64,000 nucleotides of DNA from SZUA-117 sp964630795 (GTDB lineage Bacteria; Pseudomonadota; Gammaproteobacteria; Steroidobacterales; Woeseiaceae). The position numbers and the translations under genes are program-made. This document shows positions 17,051-25,435 of this stretch, piece by piece (position 1 is the stretch's first letter; every line of letters starts with the position of its first letter). The stretch lies in contig CAZVWF010000002.1 of NCBI GenBank assembly GCA_964630795.1, forward strand, positions 40,867 through 104,866, given 5' to 3'. The notes under the pieces were generated by a model that did no database searches, had not been told where the DNA came from, and saw only the letters and a program-made list of their open reading frames with translations.

Positions 17051-17075
17051 CCCCGGCTGGTCCGGGGATTTTTTT
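17051..17075 (+). terminator. Rho-independent terminator after the 65-residue gene
   Basis: CCCCGG / CCGGGG with a 5-nt loop (CTGGT) is followed by a run of seven T. It lies 40 bp after the stop codon. Confidence 0.9.
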
Positions 17076-17171
17076 GTCTCTAATAGAATGTCGCAAGTGT
17101 GCTCTATTGACGTTGCGTGCCTAAGACATAAGCTAACTGGCTGAAACAATAGCCCGCAACGTGGACTCCTG

Positions 17172-17211
17172 TTGACCCCGATACTGCTGGTTTTTCGCCT
17201 GACTCTATAAT
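17172..17211 (+). promoter_or_regulatory. Probable lipA promoter region
   Basis: A perfect -10 box TATAAT lies at 17206-17211, 51 bp before the lipA ATG. The nearest good -35-like hexamer, TTGACC (17172-17177), is too far away (28 bp), and a poorer CTGCTG lies at 16 bp. An 8-bp inverted repeat (ACGTTGCG at 17110-17117, CGCAACGT at 17155-17162) lies just upstream and might be an operator. Confidence 0.4.
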
Positions 17212-17262
17212 CGCGATTCCGAAATATGCGAGAATGCCGATCTTTGATTCGACGCATGGCGA

Positions 17263-18288
17263 ATGGGTAACAAAGACACCAAGACCACCGAATTCCGCGG
17301 TATCCCGGTTATCGAGAGCGGCCGCAAGTACCGCACCGACGCGGGATTCTCGGCAATCAAAAACGGCGTCAAATCGCGCCGCGATACGCCGCAAATCCGT
17401 TACGGTGACAAGCCGAAGTGGCTGCGCGCGAAGATGCCGTCTGGCAGCGGATTCTCCGCCGTTAAGGAGACGGTCAAGGAATACCGCCTGAGCACGGTCT
17501 GCGAGGAGTCCATGTGCCCGAACATCGGCGAGTGCTGGAACAACGGCACTGCGACGATCATGGTGATGGGTTCGGTTTGCACCCGCGCCTGCCGATTCTG
17601 TGCCGTGGATACGGGGAATCCGCAGGGCTGGCTGGACCCTGAAGAGCCCGGTAATGCGGCTCGGGCGGTCAACCTGATGGGGCTACGTTACGTTGTGATT
17701 ACGTCAGTTGATCGTGATGACCTGGATGATGGCGGTGCGAGCCACTATGCCGGGTGCGTCAAAGCGATAAAGAAGATGAATCCGGAAACGGCGGTTGAGG
17801 CGCTGACGCCGGATTTTAATGGTGTCATGGCGGATGTTGAAAAGGTGGTCGACTCCGGGCTCGAGGTATTTGCGCAGAACGTCGAAACCGTAAAGCGTCT
17901 CACGCATCCTGTCCGTGATCCGCGCGCGAACTACCAGCAGACCCTGGACGTACTTGCGCATGCGAAGAAACATCGGCCGGACGTCCTGACAAAAACCAGC
18001 CTGATGCTTGGGCTGGGTGAAACAGGCCCGGAGATCATGGAGACGATGGACGATTTGCGCGAGGCTGGTGTCGATATCCTGACACTCGGGCAATATTTGC
18101 GGCCGACTCCGAATCACCTGGCTGTCGAACGGTACGTTACACCGGATGAATTCGAGACGTACCGGGCCGAGGGGCTGGAAAAAGGATTTCTTGAAGTGGT
18201 CGCCGGGCCGCTGGTTCGTTCGAGCTATCGGGCGGACCAGGTGCTTGAAAAGAACAATGTTGGCATTGCCGTCCAGGGTTGCTCCTGA
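17263..18288 (+). CDS. lipA: Lipoyl synthase
   Basis: LipA is a radical-SAM enzyme that inserts two sulfurs into protein-bound octanoyl groups to make lipoate. The 341-residue protein has both cluster motifs: the auxiliary cluster cysteines C80, C85 and C91 (CEESMCPNIGEC) and the radical-SAM cysteines C106, C110 and C113 (CTRACRFC). The late RSSYRAD motif supplies the serine ligand of the auxiliary cluster. No lipB is adjacent. SohB follows 22 bp downstream. Confidence 0.97.
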   Translation: MGNKDTKTTEFRGIPVIESGRKYRTDAGFSAIKNGVKSRRDTPQIRYGDKPKWLRAKMPSGSGFSAVKETVKEYRLSTVCEESMCPNIGECWNNGTATIMVMGSVCTRACRFCAVDTGNPQGWLDPEEPGNAARAVNLMGLRYVVITSVDRDDLDDGGASHYAGCVKAIKKMNPETAVEALTPDFNGVMADVEKVVDSGLEVFAQNVETVKRLTHPVRDPRANYQQTLDVLAHAKKHRPDVLTKTSLMLGLGETGPEIMETMDDLREAGVDILTLGQYLRPTPNHLAVERYVTPDEFETYRAEGLEKGFLEVVAGPLVRSSYRADQVLEKNNVGIAVQGCS

Positions 18289-18310
18289 TTCCTGATTAAA
18301 GAAGTAGAAG

Positions 18311-19333
18311 ATGATCGAATTTTTTGCCGAGTACGGCCTGTTTCTCCTGAAAACGGTGACCATCGTTGTTGCCGTCATCGTCATCATCGGGTCTGCCGCT
18401 GCTGCGAGCAAGAAGGCTGCGCACCAGGAGGGCCTGGAGGTTGAGAACCTCAACAAGAAGTACCGGTCGATGGCGAATGCGCTTAAGCAGGCCGTGCTGA
18501 GCAAAGGCGACTGGAAGAAAGTTGCCAAGGAAGAAAAGGAACGCGAAAAGGCGAAAACCAAGTCTGCGGAATCGAGGCCACGGGCATTCGTCATAGACTT
18601 CAAAGGTGATCTTAAAGCCAGCGCCGTACCTTCGCTCAGGGAAGAGGTCAGTGCGGTTCTCGACGTTGCCAGCAAAGATGATCGCGTCATCATTCGCCTG
18701 GAAAACCATGGCGGCGTGGTTCACGAACACGGCCTGGCCGCGTCACAACTGGCCAGAATCCGCGACAGGGAAATCCCGTTGACCGTTGTCGTGGATAAAG
18801 TGGCCGCCAGCGGTGGTTACCTGATGGCCTGCGTTGCCGACGAGATTGTGGCTGCACCTTTTGCGATCCTGGGGTCGATTGGGGTGCTTGCACAGATCCC
18901 GAACTTCAATCGTATGCTGGACGAACATGGTGTCGATTTCGAGATGATCACAGCGGGCAGGTACAAGCGGACCGTCACGATGTTTGGCGAGAACACGGAT
19001 GAGGATCGCGCGAAGCTCAAGGAAGAACTGGAAGATGTACACGTGTTGTTCAAGGGGGCTGTCGCGAAGTATCGACCTGACCTCGACCTTGAGAAAGTGG
19101 CCACCGGCGAGCACTGGTATGGCACGCGTGCGCTCGAGCTTGGGCTGGCAGATACGCTTAAGACCAGCGACGAGTTACTGGCCGGGCTGGCGGCCGACCA
19201 TGACCTGTATCGCCTGACTTACAAGGTCAAGCTGCCGTTGCAGAAGCGGCTGATGGCAAATGCAGACGCTTTGCTCGACCGCGCCGATGCATTGGGTTGG
19301 CGGCGCCGATTCGAGTCTCGCCTGCCGCGCTGA
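18311..19333 (+). CDS. sohB: Inner-membrane serine protease SohB (S49 family)
   Basis: The 340-residue protein has an N-terminal transmembrane helix (about 10-33) and a charged helical stretch (65-95). A ClpP-like S49 domain follows: ENHGGVVHEHG, then the catalytic serine in ASGGYLMACVAD, and the lysine region ITAGRYKRTVTMFGEN. This order and length match SohB rather than the larger SppA. SohB is a periplasm-facing protease of uncertain physiological substrate. Confidence 0.93.
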   Translation: MIEFFAEYGLFLLKTVTIVVAVIVIIGSAAAASKKAAHQEGLEVENLNKKYRSMANALKQAVLSKGDWKKVAKEEKEREKAKTKSAESRPRAFVIDFKGDLKASAVPSLREEVSAVLDVASKDDRVIIRLENHGGVVHEHGLAASQLARIRDREIPLTVVVDKVAASGGYLMACVADEIVAAPFAILGSIGVLAQIPNFNRMLDEHGVDFEMITAGRYKRTVTMFGENTDEDRAKLKEELEDVHVLFKGAVAKYRPDLDLEKVATGEHWYGTRALELGLADTLKTSDELLAGLAADHDLYRLTYKVKLPLQKRLMANADALLDRADALGWRRRFESRLPR

Positions 19334-19418
19334 AAGGGCGGGAACCGACGACCGGCCGTTAGGTCTTAAAATGTTGAGCCTGTTAGAATGACACCAGAGC
19401 GGGCACGGAGCATGAGAG

Positions 19419-20231
19419 ATGAGTTCACTATCTAAACGCCTGATTTCTTTGGTGCTTGTCGCGTTCATAGTCGTGGCATGTTCGTCCACCCCAACCGGTC
19501 GCCGGCAACTGACCCTGAAGTCGGATGCGGCGCTTGCGCAGGAAGGCACGCGCCAGATGGCCATCATTCGTGCCAACTCCCCGTTGGTTCAGGACCGCGC
19601 AACGATCGACTACGTCGCTTGTGTTGCCAATGCCATCGTTGAAACGCTCGAAGGCGAAGACGCTGCCATGTACTGGGAGCTGGCCATTGTCAATCAGCCT
19701 GACGTCAATGCGTTCGTCATGCCCGGCGGCAAAATCGTGGTCAAGTCCGGCATCCTCACGGTTGCACAGAATCAGCATCAGCTCGCGGCCGTACTCGGTC
19801 ACGAGGTAGCACACGTGACGGCGCATCACGCCAACGAACGCGCATCCCGTGGCGAAATCACCAGCTACGGCGTAGAGGTCCTCGCATTGATTCTGGGCGG
19901 TGGCTGGTACAACCGGACACAGGGTGCCTACGGTGCGGCATCCGCGCTGAATACGCTCGGCATCATGAACCCGTTCAGTCGAATGCAGGAGTCCGAGGCG
20001 GACGTCATCGGCCTCGAGTACATGGCGCGAGCCGGTTTTGATCCGCGAGAAAGCGTAGAGCTGTGGCAAAACATGAACAACAGTTCCGGGACGGCGAAGG
20101 TTCCGGAATTCATGTCGACGCATCCCTCCGGCGAATCGCGAATCGAGTCCATGGTGCAATATCTGCCGGAGATGCTGGCGCTCTACAATGAAGCGCAGGC
20201 GCAGGGGCGCAACCCTGACTGCCAGCGCTGA
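19419..20231 (+). CDS. M48-family metallopeptidase lipoprotein (LoiP/YggG-like)
   Basis: The 270-residue protein has a lipoprotein signal ending at C21 (VAFIVVACSS). The zinc-protease motif is HEVAH (H128, E129, H132), and the third ligand is in ESEADVIGLEYM. It is probably a peptidase anchored to the outer membrane that acts on misfolded envelope proteins. A MNPFSRMQESEAD segment is typical of the LoiP/BepA-type branch, but no TPR domain is present, so LoiP fits better than BepA. Confidence 0.9.
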   Translation: MSSLSKRLISLVLVAFIVVACSSTPTGRRQLTLKSDAALAQEGTRQMAIIRANSPLVQDRATIDYVACVANAIVETLEGEDAAMYWELAIVNQPDVNAFVMPGGKIVVKSGILTVAQNQHQLAAVLGHEVAHVTAHHANERASRGEITSYGVEVLALILGGGWYNRTQGAYGAASALNTLGIMNPFSRMQESEADVIGLEYMARAGFDPRESVELWQNMNNSSGTAKVPEFMSTHPSGESRIESMVQYLPEMLALYNEAQAQGRNPDCQR

Positions 20232-20353
20232 TGTCACGTTGATTCGCTTTGAGGATCCCCTGCGACCGGGTGTTGTCCGGTAGCGCCAAACGTAGTCGCG
20301 GACGCCCATTTCTGCGAGAATCCCTCAATCGCTTTCCTGGGCCGAATTCGATT

Positions 20354-21532
20354 TTGCAACTGATCTTCACGCAGACTAGGCTTTCCGCGTTGGGTACTGC
20401 CGTCTTATTGCTGTCAGGCTGTGCTTCCATCGAGGAATTCCTGGCGCCGCTCGGTAGTGCCCGCTATGAGGCGGCTCCCCCCGTCGAGGCGGTGCTGCCA
20501 CCCGAGGAACGCCAGCGACTGGCGCCGATCAGCCCCAATTACTTTGTGCTCAAATCGCCGGGACAGTCGGTCATCGGCGAACCACAAATCATATTTACAA
20601 AGGACGAGAACACGTTCTCTGACATTGCCCGGGAATATGGACTGGGCTACGACGAGTTGGTCGATGCCAATCCGGATGTCGACCCGTGGCTGCCGGGCGA
20701 GGGCGCGCTGGTCGTATTGCCGACTCAGTTTATTTTGCCGGATGTACCGTATGAGGGCATCATTCTCAATATCGCCTCCAAGCGACTTTTCTACTTTCCG
20801 GCTGCCGAAAAAGGCCAGCCGCAGACGGTGATGACATTCCCGATCGGTATCGGTCGCGTCGGCTGGCAGACGCCGCTGGGTTCGTCCGAAGTGATTTCAA
20901 AGGCCCGGGATCCAAGCTGGTATGTACCGGCATCGGTGCGACGCGAGCATGAGGAACTCGGTGACCCATTGCCACCGATTGTTCCGCCGGGACCCGACAA
21001 TCCGCTCGGCCGCCATGTGCTGAAGCTCGACATTCCGGGCTATCTGATTCATGGCACGAACCAGCCATACGGCGTCGGCATGCGCGTCAGCCACGGCTGC
21101 GTCCGGCTGTACCCGGAAAACATCGAATACCTGTACGACCTGATTGCGATTGGCGAGCCGGTGCACATTATTAATGAGCCCCACCTGGCTGGCATCAGAG
21201 AGGGCCAACTCTACTTCGAAAGCCACACGCCACTCGAGGACGACGAAGTTTCAGTGGACAATCGGCTGGTCGTCGCACTGGGCAAGGTGGAGGGACTGGC
21301 GAGCGAAAACGAACTGAATTTCAACCTGGAGGCGCTTCGCATTGCTGCGAGTCAGCACACTGGTGTCCCGGTTATCTTGTCTGGCTTCAGGGCAGATGAC
21401 CTGGGCGTCCGCGCCCGTGTGATCGAGAACACGGTGCAGCCAGATCCCGATCTGCCAACGCTTGAGGAAGTCCGCGCATTGCTTGACGAACCGCTCGAGG
21501 AAGCCAGCGAAGACACTGTTGCAAACGACTGA
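20354..21532 (+). CDS. L,D-transpeptidase lipoprotein with LysM domain (YkuD family)
   Basis: YkuD enzymes make 3-3 peptidoglycan cross-links or attach proteins to peptidoglycan. The catalytic motif is HGTNQPYGVGMRVSHGCVRL, with the nucleophilic cysteine in SHGC. Upstream, an LysM-like segment (FSDIAREYGLGYDELVDANP) binds glycan. The TTG at 20354 gives a short lipoprotein signal ending LLLSGC; an earlier TTG at 20249 would add 35 unlikely residues, and neither start has a good ribosome binding site. An extra 100-residue C-terminal region of unknown role follows the catalytic domain. The stop abuts the stop of the next, convergent gene. Confidence 0.88.
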   Translation: MQLIFTQTRLSALGTAVLLLSGCASIEEFLAPLGSARYEAAPPVEAVLPPEERQRLAPISPNYFVLKSPGQSVIGEPQIIFTKDENTFSDIAREYGLGYDELVDANPDVDPWLPGEGALVVLPTQFILPDVPYEGIILNIASKRLFYFPAAEKGQPQTVMTFPIGIGRVGWQTPLGSSEVISKARDPSWYVPASVRREHEELGDPLPPIVPPGPDNPLGRHVLKLDIPGYLIHGTNQPYGVGMRVSHGCVRLYPENIEYLYDLIAIGEPVHIINEPHLAGIREGQLYFESHTPLEDDEVSVDNRLVVALGKVEGLASENELNFNLEALRIAASQHTGVPVILSGFRADDLGVRARVIENTVQPDPDLPTLEEVRALLDEPLEEASEDTVAND

Positions 21533-22600
21533 TCAGGCGACGAAGTAACGCAGGAACTCCCGGGGAAGGGCGCCGGGGTCCAACGGCTGATCGGTAGGCA
21601 CCCCCAGGGGCGTGGAATTGTAGGTGTGCCAGTACAATGCATTGAACGTGTCAGTACCCGTTTCGCGCCAGTCCGCAAGTAGTGCGGCCAGCGCCTTGCC
21701 TGTGTAAGTGCTTTCCAGTGCAAGGTCCAGGTGCTCGCTGGCGAAAGCAATCGCCTCTTCCGTCTGCGGTGTCCCCCTGGCGTATCCCGGCTCGAAGAAG
21801 GCGTCTCGAATCCGAATGTTTGTGCGAGTGGCAAGGTCGGTTGGCACCGTGGCATCGAGCCTGTGCATCATGAAAGCAGTTTTGTGCAGCAATCGGCGCA
21901 ATGCCGTTTCGTTCATGATGGATGCATGCGAAACACGGACCGCATGAATTTCGCAGTTCAGCTCCGCAGCGGCGAGTCCCAGCGCGATACCGACGGCGGT
22001 ACCCATCGTGCCCGTGCCGACATAAATCCGGTCAGGCAAACCAATTTCACCACGTGCGACCTGGTCGGCGAGTTCCAGTCCGGCGGCAACGAATCCGATA
22101 TTGCCGAGCCAGGATGAGCCACCCATCGGGATCACCCAGGCATGTCTGCCGTGCAGGCGCTCACGCAGGGTATTTATCCGTGAGGAACAGGCGCCGCCGA
22201 AGCGCACCAGCTCGGTGCCATTTTCAATGTGCTTGTTGAGCGTTGCTGCCACTTCGCGGGTGATGGGCTGGTGGATAAGAAAGCAGGTGGACGAAAAGCC
22301 CAGCGCTGATGCATATAACGCCGTGGCCAGCGCGTGGTTGGATCCCGCGGCACCGAAGGTTGCGATTCGAGTGCATTTGCGTTCTTTCGCGCGGGGGAAA
22401 ATATATTCGAGCTTGCGAAGTTTGTTGCCACCGAAAAGACGGCCGGTGAGATTGTCGTACTTGATCGACAACCGGCGTTCGACGGACCCGAACATAACCG
22501 GGTGTTCGCCAACTCGCGTTGGTAATGAGGCCAGCCCGGATCGCGGCAATCGTTCGCTCAATTGCGGGAATCGATCCTTGAGGTAATCCCGTTCGGTCAT
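21533..22600 (-). CDS. PLP-dependent D-cysteine desulfhydrase / ACC deaminase family protein
   Basis: The 355-residue fold-type II enzyme has the PLP lysine in LFGGNKLRKLEY (about 56-67), FGAAGSNHALATAL near 82-95, and a glycine loop GTGTMGTAVGIALG for the phosphate. D-cysteine desulfhydrase (DcyD) and 1-aminocyclopropane-1-carboxylate deaminase share this framework, and sequence alone does not separate them. The ATG at 22600 (MTERDYLKD) is preferred; an earlier ATG 12 codons upstream is possible. Confidence 0.8.
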   Translation of the reverse strand: MTERDYLKDRFPQLSERLPRSGLASLPTRVGEHPVMFGSVERRLSIKYDNLTGRLFGGNKLRKLEYIFPRAKERKCTRIATFGAAGSNHALATALYASALGFSSTCFLIHQPITREVAATLNKHIENGTELVRFGGACSSRINTLRERLHGRHAWVIPMGGSSWLGNIGFVAAGLELADQVARGEIGLPDRIYVGTGTMGTAVGIALGLAAAELNCEIHAVRVSHASIMNETALRRLLHKTAFMMHRLDATVPTDLATRTNIRIRDAFFEPGYARGTPQTEEAIAFASEHLDLALESTYTGKALAALLADWRETGTDTFNALYWHTYNSTPLGVPTDQPLDPGALPREFLRYFVA

Positions 22601-22686
22601 AGCAGTGGTTTGCCAATATCCAGGTAACGATAGCATCTTCAGTCGCCAGTCATTAAAATGCGCTCACCGTTATCTGGCTCATAATC

Positions 22687-24231
22687 GTGGAGACTGGTTT
22701 GTCAGATGCACATGGCCGGGGTATCACGGTCACCGAAAATGCGCCGATGGATATGCCCATCGATGCGTCAGTGGAAACCACGGCTGCCTTTGTTGGACGT
22801 GCGCTTCGCGGCCCCCTCGACACTCCCGTATTGATAACCAGCTTCGCTGCATTCCATCGTCGATTTGGTGGCTATTGGTCGGGCAGCAGCCTGGGTACAT
22901 CGGTCGAGCAGTTCTTCACGCATGGCGGACGGCAGGCCTATGTGGTGCGTGTCGCAAACAATGCACGTGGAGCCATGATCTGTCTGCCGGCATCGCATGG
23001 CGTTCTGGTGCTACGTGCCGTCGAGCCCGGCTCCACGGAACATATCCGCGCCGCGATCGACTACGACGGCATCGACGGTCAGGATGACACGAGTTTTAAC
23101 CTGACACTCCAGCGAGTTACACCGGATACCGGGCTCGTACTGGATCAGGAGATCTACCGAAGACTGACCTGCAAGAGGGGTGTGGAGCGATCTGTTGATG
23201 ATGTATTGGTGAGCTCATCGTTGGTGCGTGTGCAGGATCCACTACCGGCAGAGCGACCACTGCAAACGGCTGCAGATTACGTGGAGCCCGCACAAGCCGG
23301 GTGCGATGGGCAACCATTATCAGATTACGATCTCATCGGATCGGCGGGGCGTGGCACCGGCTTGTTTGCGCTAAAGCAGGTAGAGAACTTCGATCTGCTA
23401 CACCTGCCGCCACCCGAGCCGGGAAGTGTGCCCGGACCCGCTGCTGTTCTGGCGGCGGCGCTTTACTGTCGCAAGCGGGGAGCGATACTCATCCTCGACC
23501 CGCCTGATGAGTGGAAGAGCACCTACGACGCGATTCGCGGGACGCGCAATGCTGCCTACGCAAATCCCGATGTGCTGTCCTACTTTCCGCGGGCGCGGGC
23601 ACGTGACGACGAAAACGGGCCGCAGATCCCGATTGGCGGCGCGATCGCTGGCCTGCTAAGCAAGCTTGATCGTTTAGGTGGACCATGGGAGGACCTTGAT
23701 CAATATGGTTTCGCCCTGGACGGCGAATTACTGCCGGCGATCGAAATCTTCAGCAGCGACGCGCACCTGCTGGTCAAGGAAGGCTTGAATGTCATTGCTG
23801 GGAAAAACCCGGGGTACACGATGGTATGCGGCTCGGTTACGTTGGCGCATGGTATTCAACCTGGTGACGAACTTGCGAGCCTGACCATACGAAGATTGTG
23901 CTTGCTGATCACGAAAGCCATCGACCGGTCGACGCGCTGGGCCGTCTTCGAACAGGATGCTGCAGCGGCGAAAGAAAAGATCGTTGGCAAGGTGCACGCC
24001 TTCATGTGCGCATTGTCTGATGCCGGAGCCCTCGAGGATGATCAGTTTCTCGTGCAATGCGACGCGGGATCCGGTCACAAACCTGTCGATCCCGACAAAG
24101 GCATCACTATTCTGCTCGCCTTTCATCCAACCGGTTCAGATGAAATTATGACGCTGACTTTGCACCAGGCGGTGTCCGGTTGCCGCGTTGCTACAACGGC
24201 CTTTGCACCGGTGCGGGCAGAGGTCGCCTGA
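22687..24231 (+). CDS. Solitary phage-tail-sheath-like protein
   Basis: The 514-residue protein resembles contractile tail sheath subunits. Near residues 33-75 it has TAAFVGRALRGPLDTPV, then ITSFAAFHRRFGGYW and VEQFFTHGGRQAYVVRVAN, the usual sheath N-terminal pattern. The C-terminal part (RWAVFEQDAAAAKEKIVG, then FMCALSDAGALEDDQFLVQC) matches the sheath C-terminal domain, which normally builds the inner sheath layer. The start is GTG at 22687. No tube, baseplate, spike, ATPase, integrase or other phage gene is within the window; the neighbours are metabolic and transport genes. It could be domesticated, a relic, or part of a dispersed contractile system. Confidence 0.75.
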   Translation: METGLSDAHGRGITVTENAPMDMPIDASVETTAAFVGRALRGPLDTPVLITSFAAFHRRFGGYWSGSSLGTSVEQFFTHGGRQAYVVRVANNARGAMICLPASHGVLVLRAVEPGSTEHIRAAIDYDGIDGQDDTSFNLTLQRVTPDTGLVLDQEIYRRLTCKRGVERSVDDVLVSSSLVRVQDPLPAERPLQTAADYVEPAQAGCDGQPLSDYDLIGSAGRGTGLFALKQVENFDLLHLPPPEPGSVPGPAAVLAAALYCRKRGAILILDPPDEWKSTYDAIRGTRNAAYANPDVLSYFPRARARDDENGPQIPIGGAIAGLLSKLDRLGGPWEDLDQYGFALDGELLPAIEIFSSDAHLLVKEGLNVIAGKNPGYTMVCGSVTLAHGIQPGDELASLTIRRLCLLITKAIDRSTRWAVFEQDAAAAKEKIVGKVHAFMCALSDAGALEDDQFLVQCDAGSGHKPVDPDKGITILLAFHPTGSDEIMTLTLHQAVSGCRVATTAFAPVRAEVA

Positions 24232-24370
24232 TTCGCCTCTTCACTTTGTACTGAAAAGTCAACTTCGTCGCCCGGAATTGCAGAATATTCCGGCCGCGAG
24301 GTGATCAACAGACTGTAGCCCGTGCAGCGGTGCGAGAACCGGGTTCGGACTCCTCGGAAAATCAGTGACT

Positions 24371-25285
24371 TTAGAACTTTGCGCGAATCCGCGCCCCTGT
24401 TACCTTCCGGAGCCGCGTCTCGCGCCAGATTATGAGCGCATTCGAGCCGATGACGACCGCCGCGCCAACCAGCACGGCCGGCAACGGCCAGTCATCGAAT
24501 ATCATCCAGCCGAATAACATCGCCCAGATAATTCCGGTGTAGTTAAAAACGGTGACTACGGCCGCTGGCGCGTTGCGGAATGCGACTGAGATCAGCCATT
24601 GTGCGGCGGCGCCGGTCAATCCCACGCCAAGGAAAAGTGGAATTTCATCCAGTGTCGGTGTCACCGCGACGAAGGGTAGTGGCAGGGCCGTGACCAGTGT
24701 CCCGACGACGACGAAGTAAAACGTGACCGTCTCCGGACTCTCGAACTTGCCGAGATAACGTAGCACGATCTGCAATGTCGCATGCATTAGTGATGCGGCC
24801 AGCGCCACGATGATGCCCAGTGTGCTGACATTGCCTGCCGGGCTCGCCATGATGGTGACGCCGACGAAACCAATCAACACAGCCACCCAGCGATACGCTC
24901 CGACATGCTCACGCAGGAAGACGACGCCAAGAATGGGGATGAATAGCGAGGCGGTAAACAGGAGGACGGTTGTCTCCGCCATGGGCATGATGGAAAAGGC
25001 GGCAAACGTCGTGACGAGCGAGACGGCCCCAAGCACGGCACGAAAACCGACAGCAGCCGGCCGACTCTTGATGATGAGAATTTCCCGGCGCCCGAATATG
25101 AAGATCATGATGAGAAACGGCAGCGTTGCAACCAGGTTGCGATAGAAGCCGATCTCGATGACCGAATGGTTTTCGCTCAGGAGTTTGGCAAATACCGACA
25201 TCAGGGAGAACATGAAAAATGCGCCCAGCGCGGCGAGCATGCCGCGCACGACGTTGTCCTGATGTTCTGTGTCTTTGCTCGTCAT
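24371..25285 (-). CDS. DMT-superfamily (EamA) transporter
   Basis: The 304-residue inner-membrane protein has about ten hydrophobic helices arranged as two EamA repeats (about 15-145 and 160-290). The first repeat ends with FLREHVGAYRWVAVLIGFVG and the second with WPLPAVLVGAAVVIGSNALI. The family exports amino acids, nucleobases or other metabolites; no substrate can be assigned. It is convergent with the sheath-like gene. Confidence 0.88.
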   Translation of the reverse strand: MTSKDTEHQDNVVRGMLAALGAFFMFSLMSVFAKLLSENHSVIEIGFYRNLVATLPFLIMIFIFGRREILIIKSRPAAVGFRAVLGAVSLVTTFAAFSIMPMAETTVLLFTASLFIPILGVVFLREHVGAYRWVAVLIGFVGVTIMASPAGNVSTLGIIVALAASLMHATLQIVLRYLGKFESPETVTFYFVVVGTLVTALPLPFVAVTPTLDEIPLFLGVGLTGAAAQWLISVAFRNAPAAVVTVFNYTGIIWAMLFGWMIFDDWPLPAVLVGAAVVIGSNALIIWRETRLRKVTGARIRAKF

Positions 25286-25435
25286 CGGCGCTCCCGGCGG
25301 GCCAGCATAGTGGATTGCCTGTTGCCTGTCATAGCGGCAAGCCCGTAATGATCAGGGAATTTGTGGAAATCCGTGGAAAGCCCGACAGGTGTGACAAAAT
25401 AGACGGCGAGTGGAAAACAAATAGAAGAGAGAAAA

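Noticed and set aside
22687..24231. Prophage explanation for the sheath-like gene
   Set aside because: No other phage gene, integrase, tRNA attachment site or flanking repeat was seen, and base composition is like that of the neighbours. The gene is reported as an orphan instead.
24272..24293. Inverted repeat CCGGAAT / ATTCCGG as terminator between convergent genes
   Set aside because: The stem is only 7 bp with an 8-nt loop and no T-tract follows in either direction.
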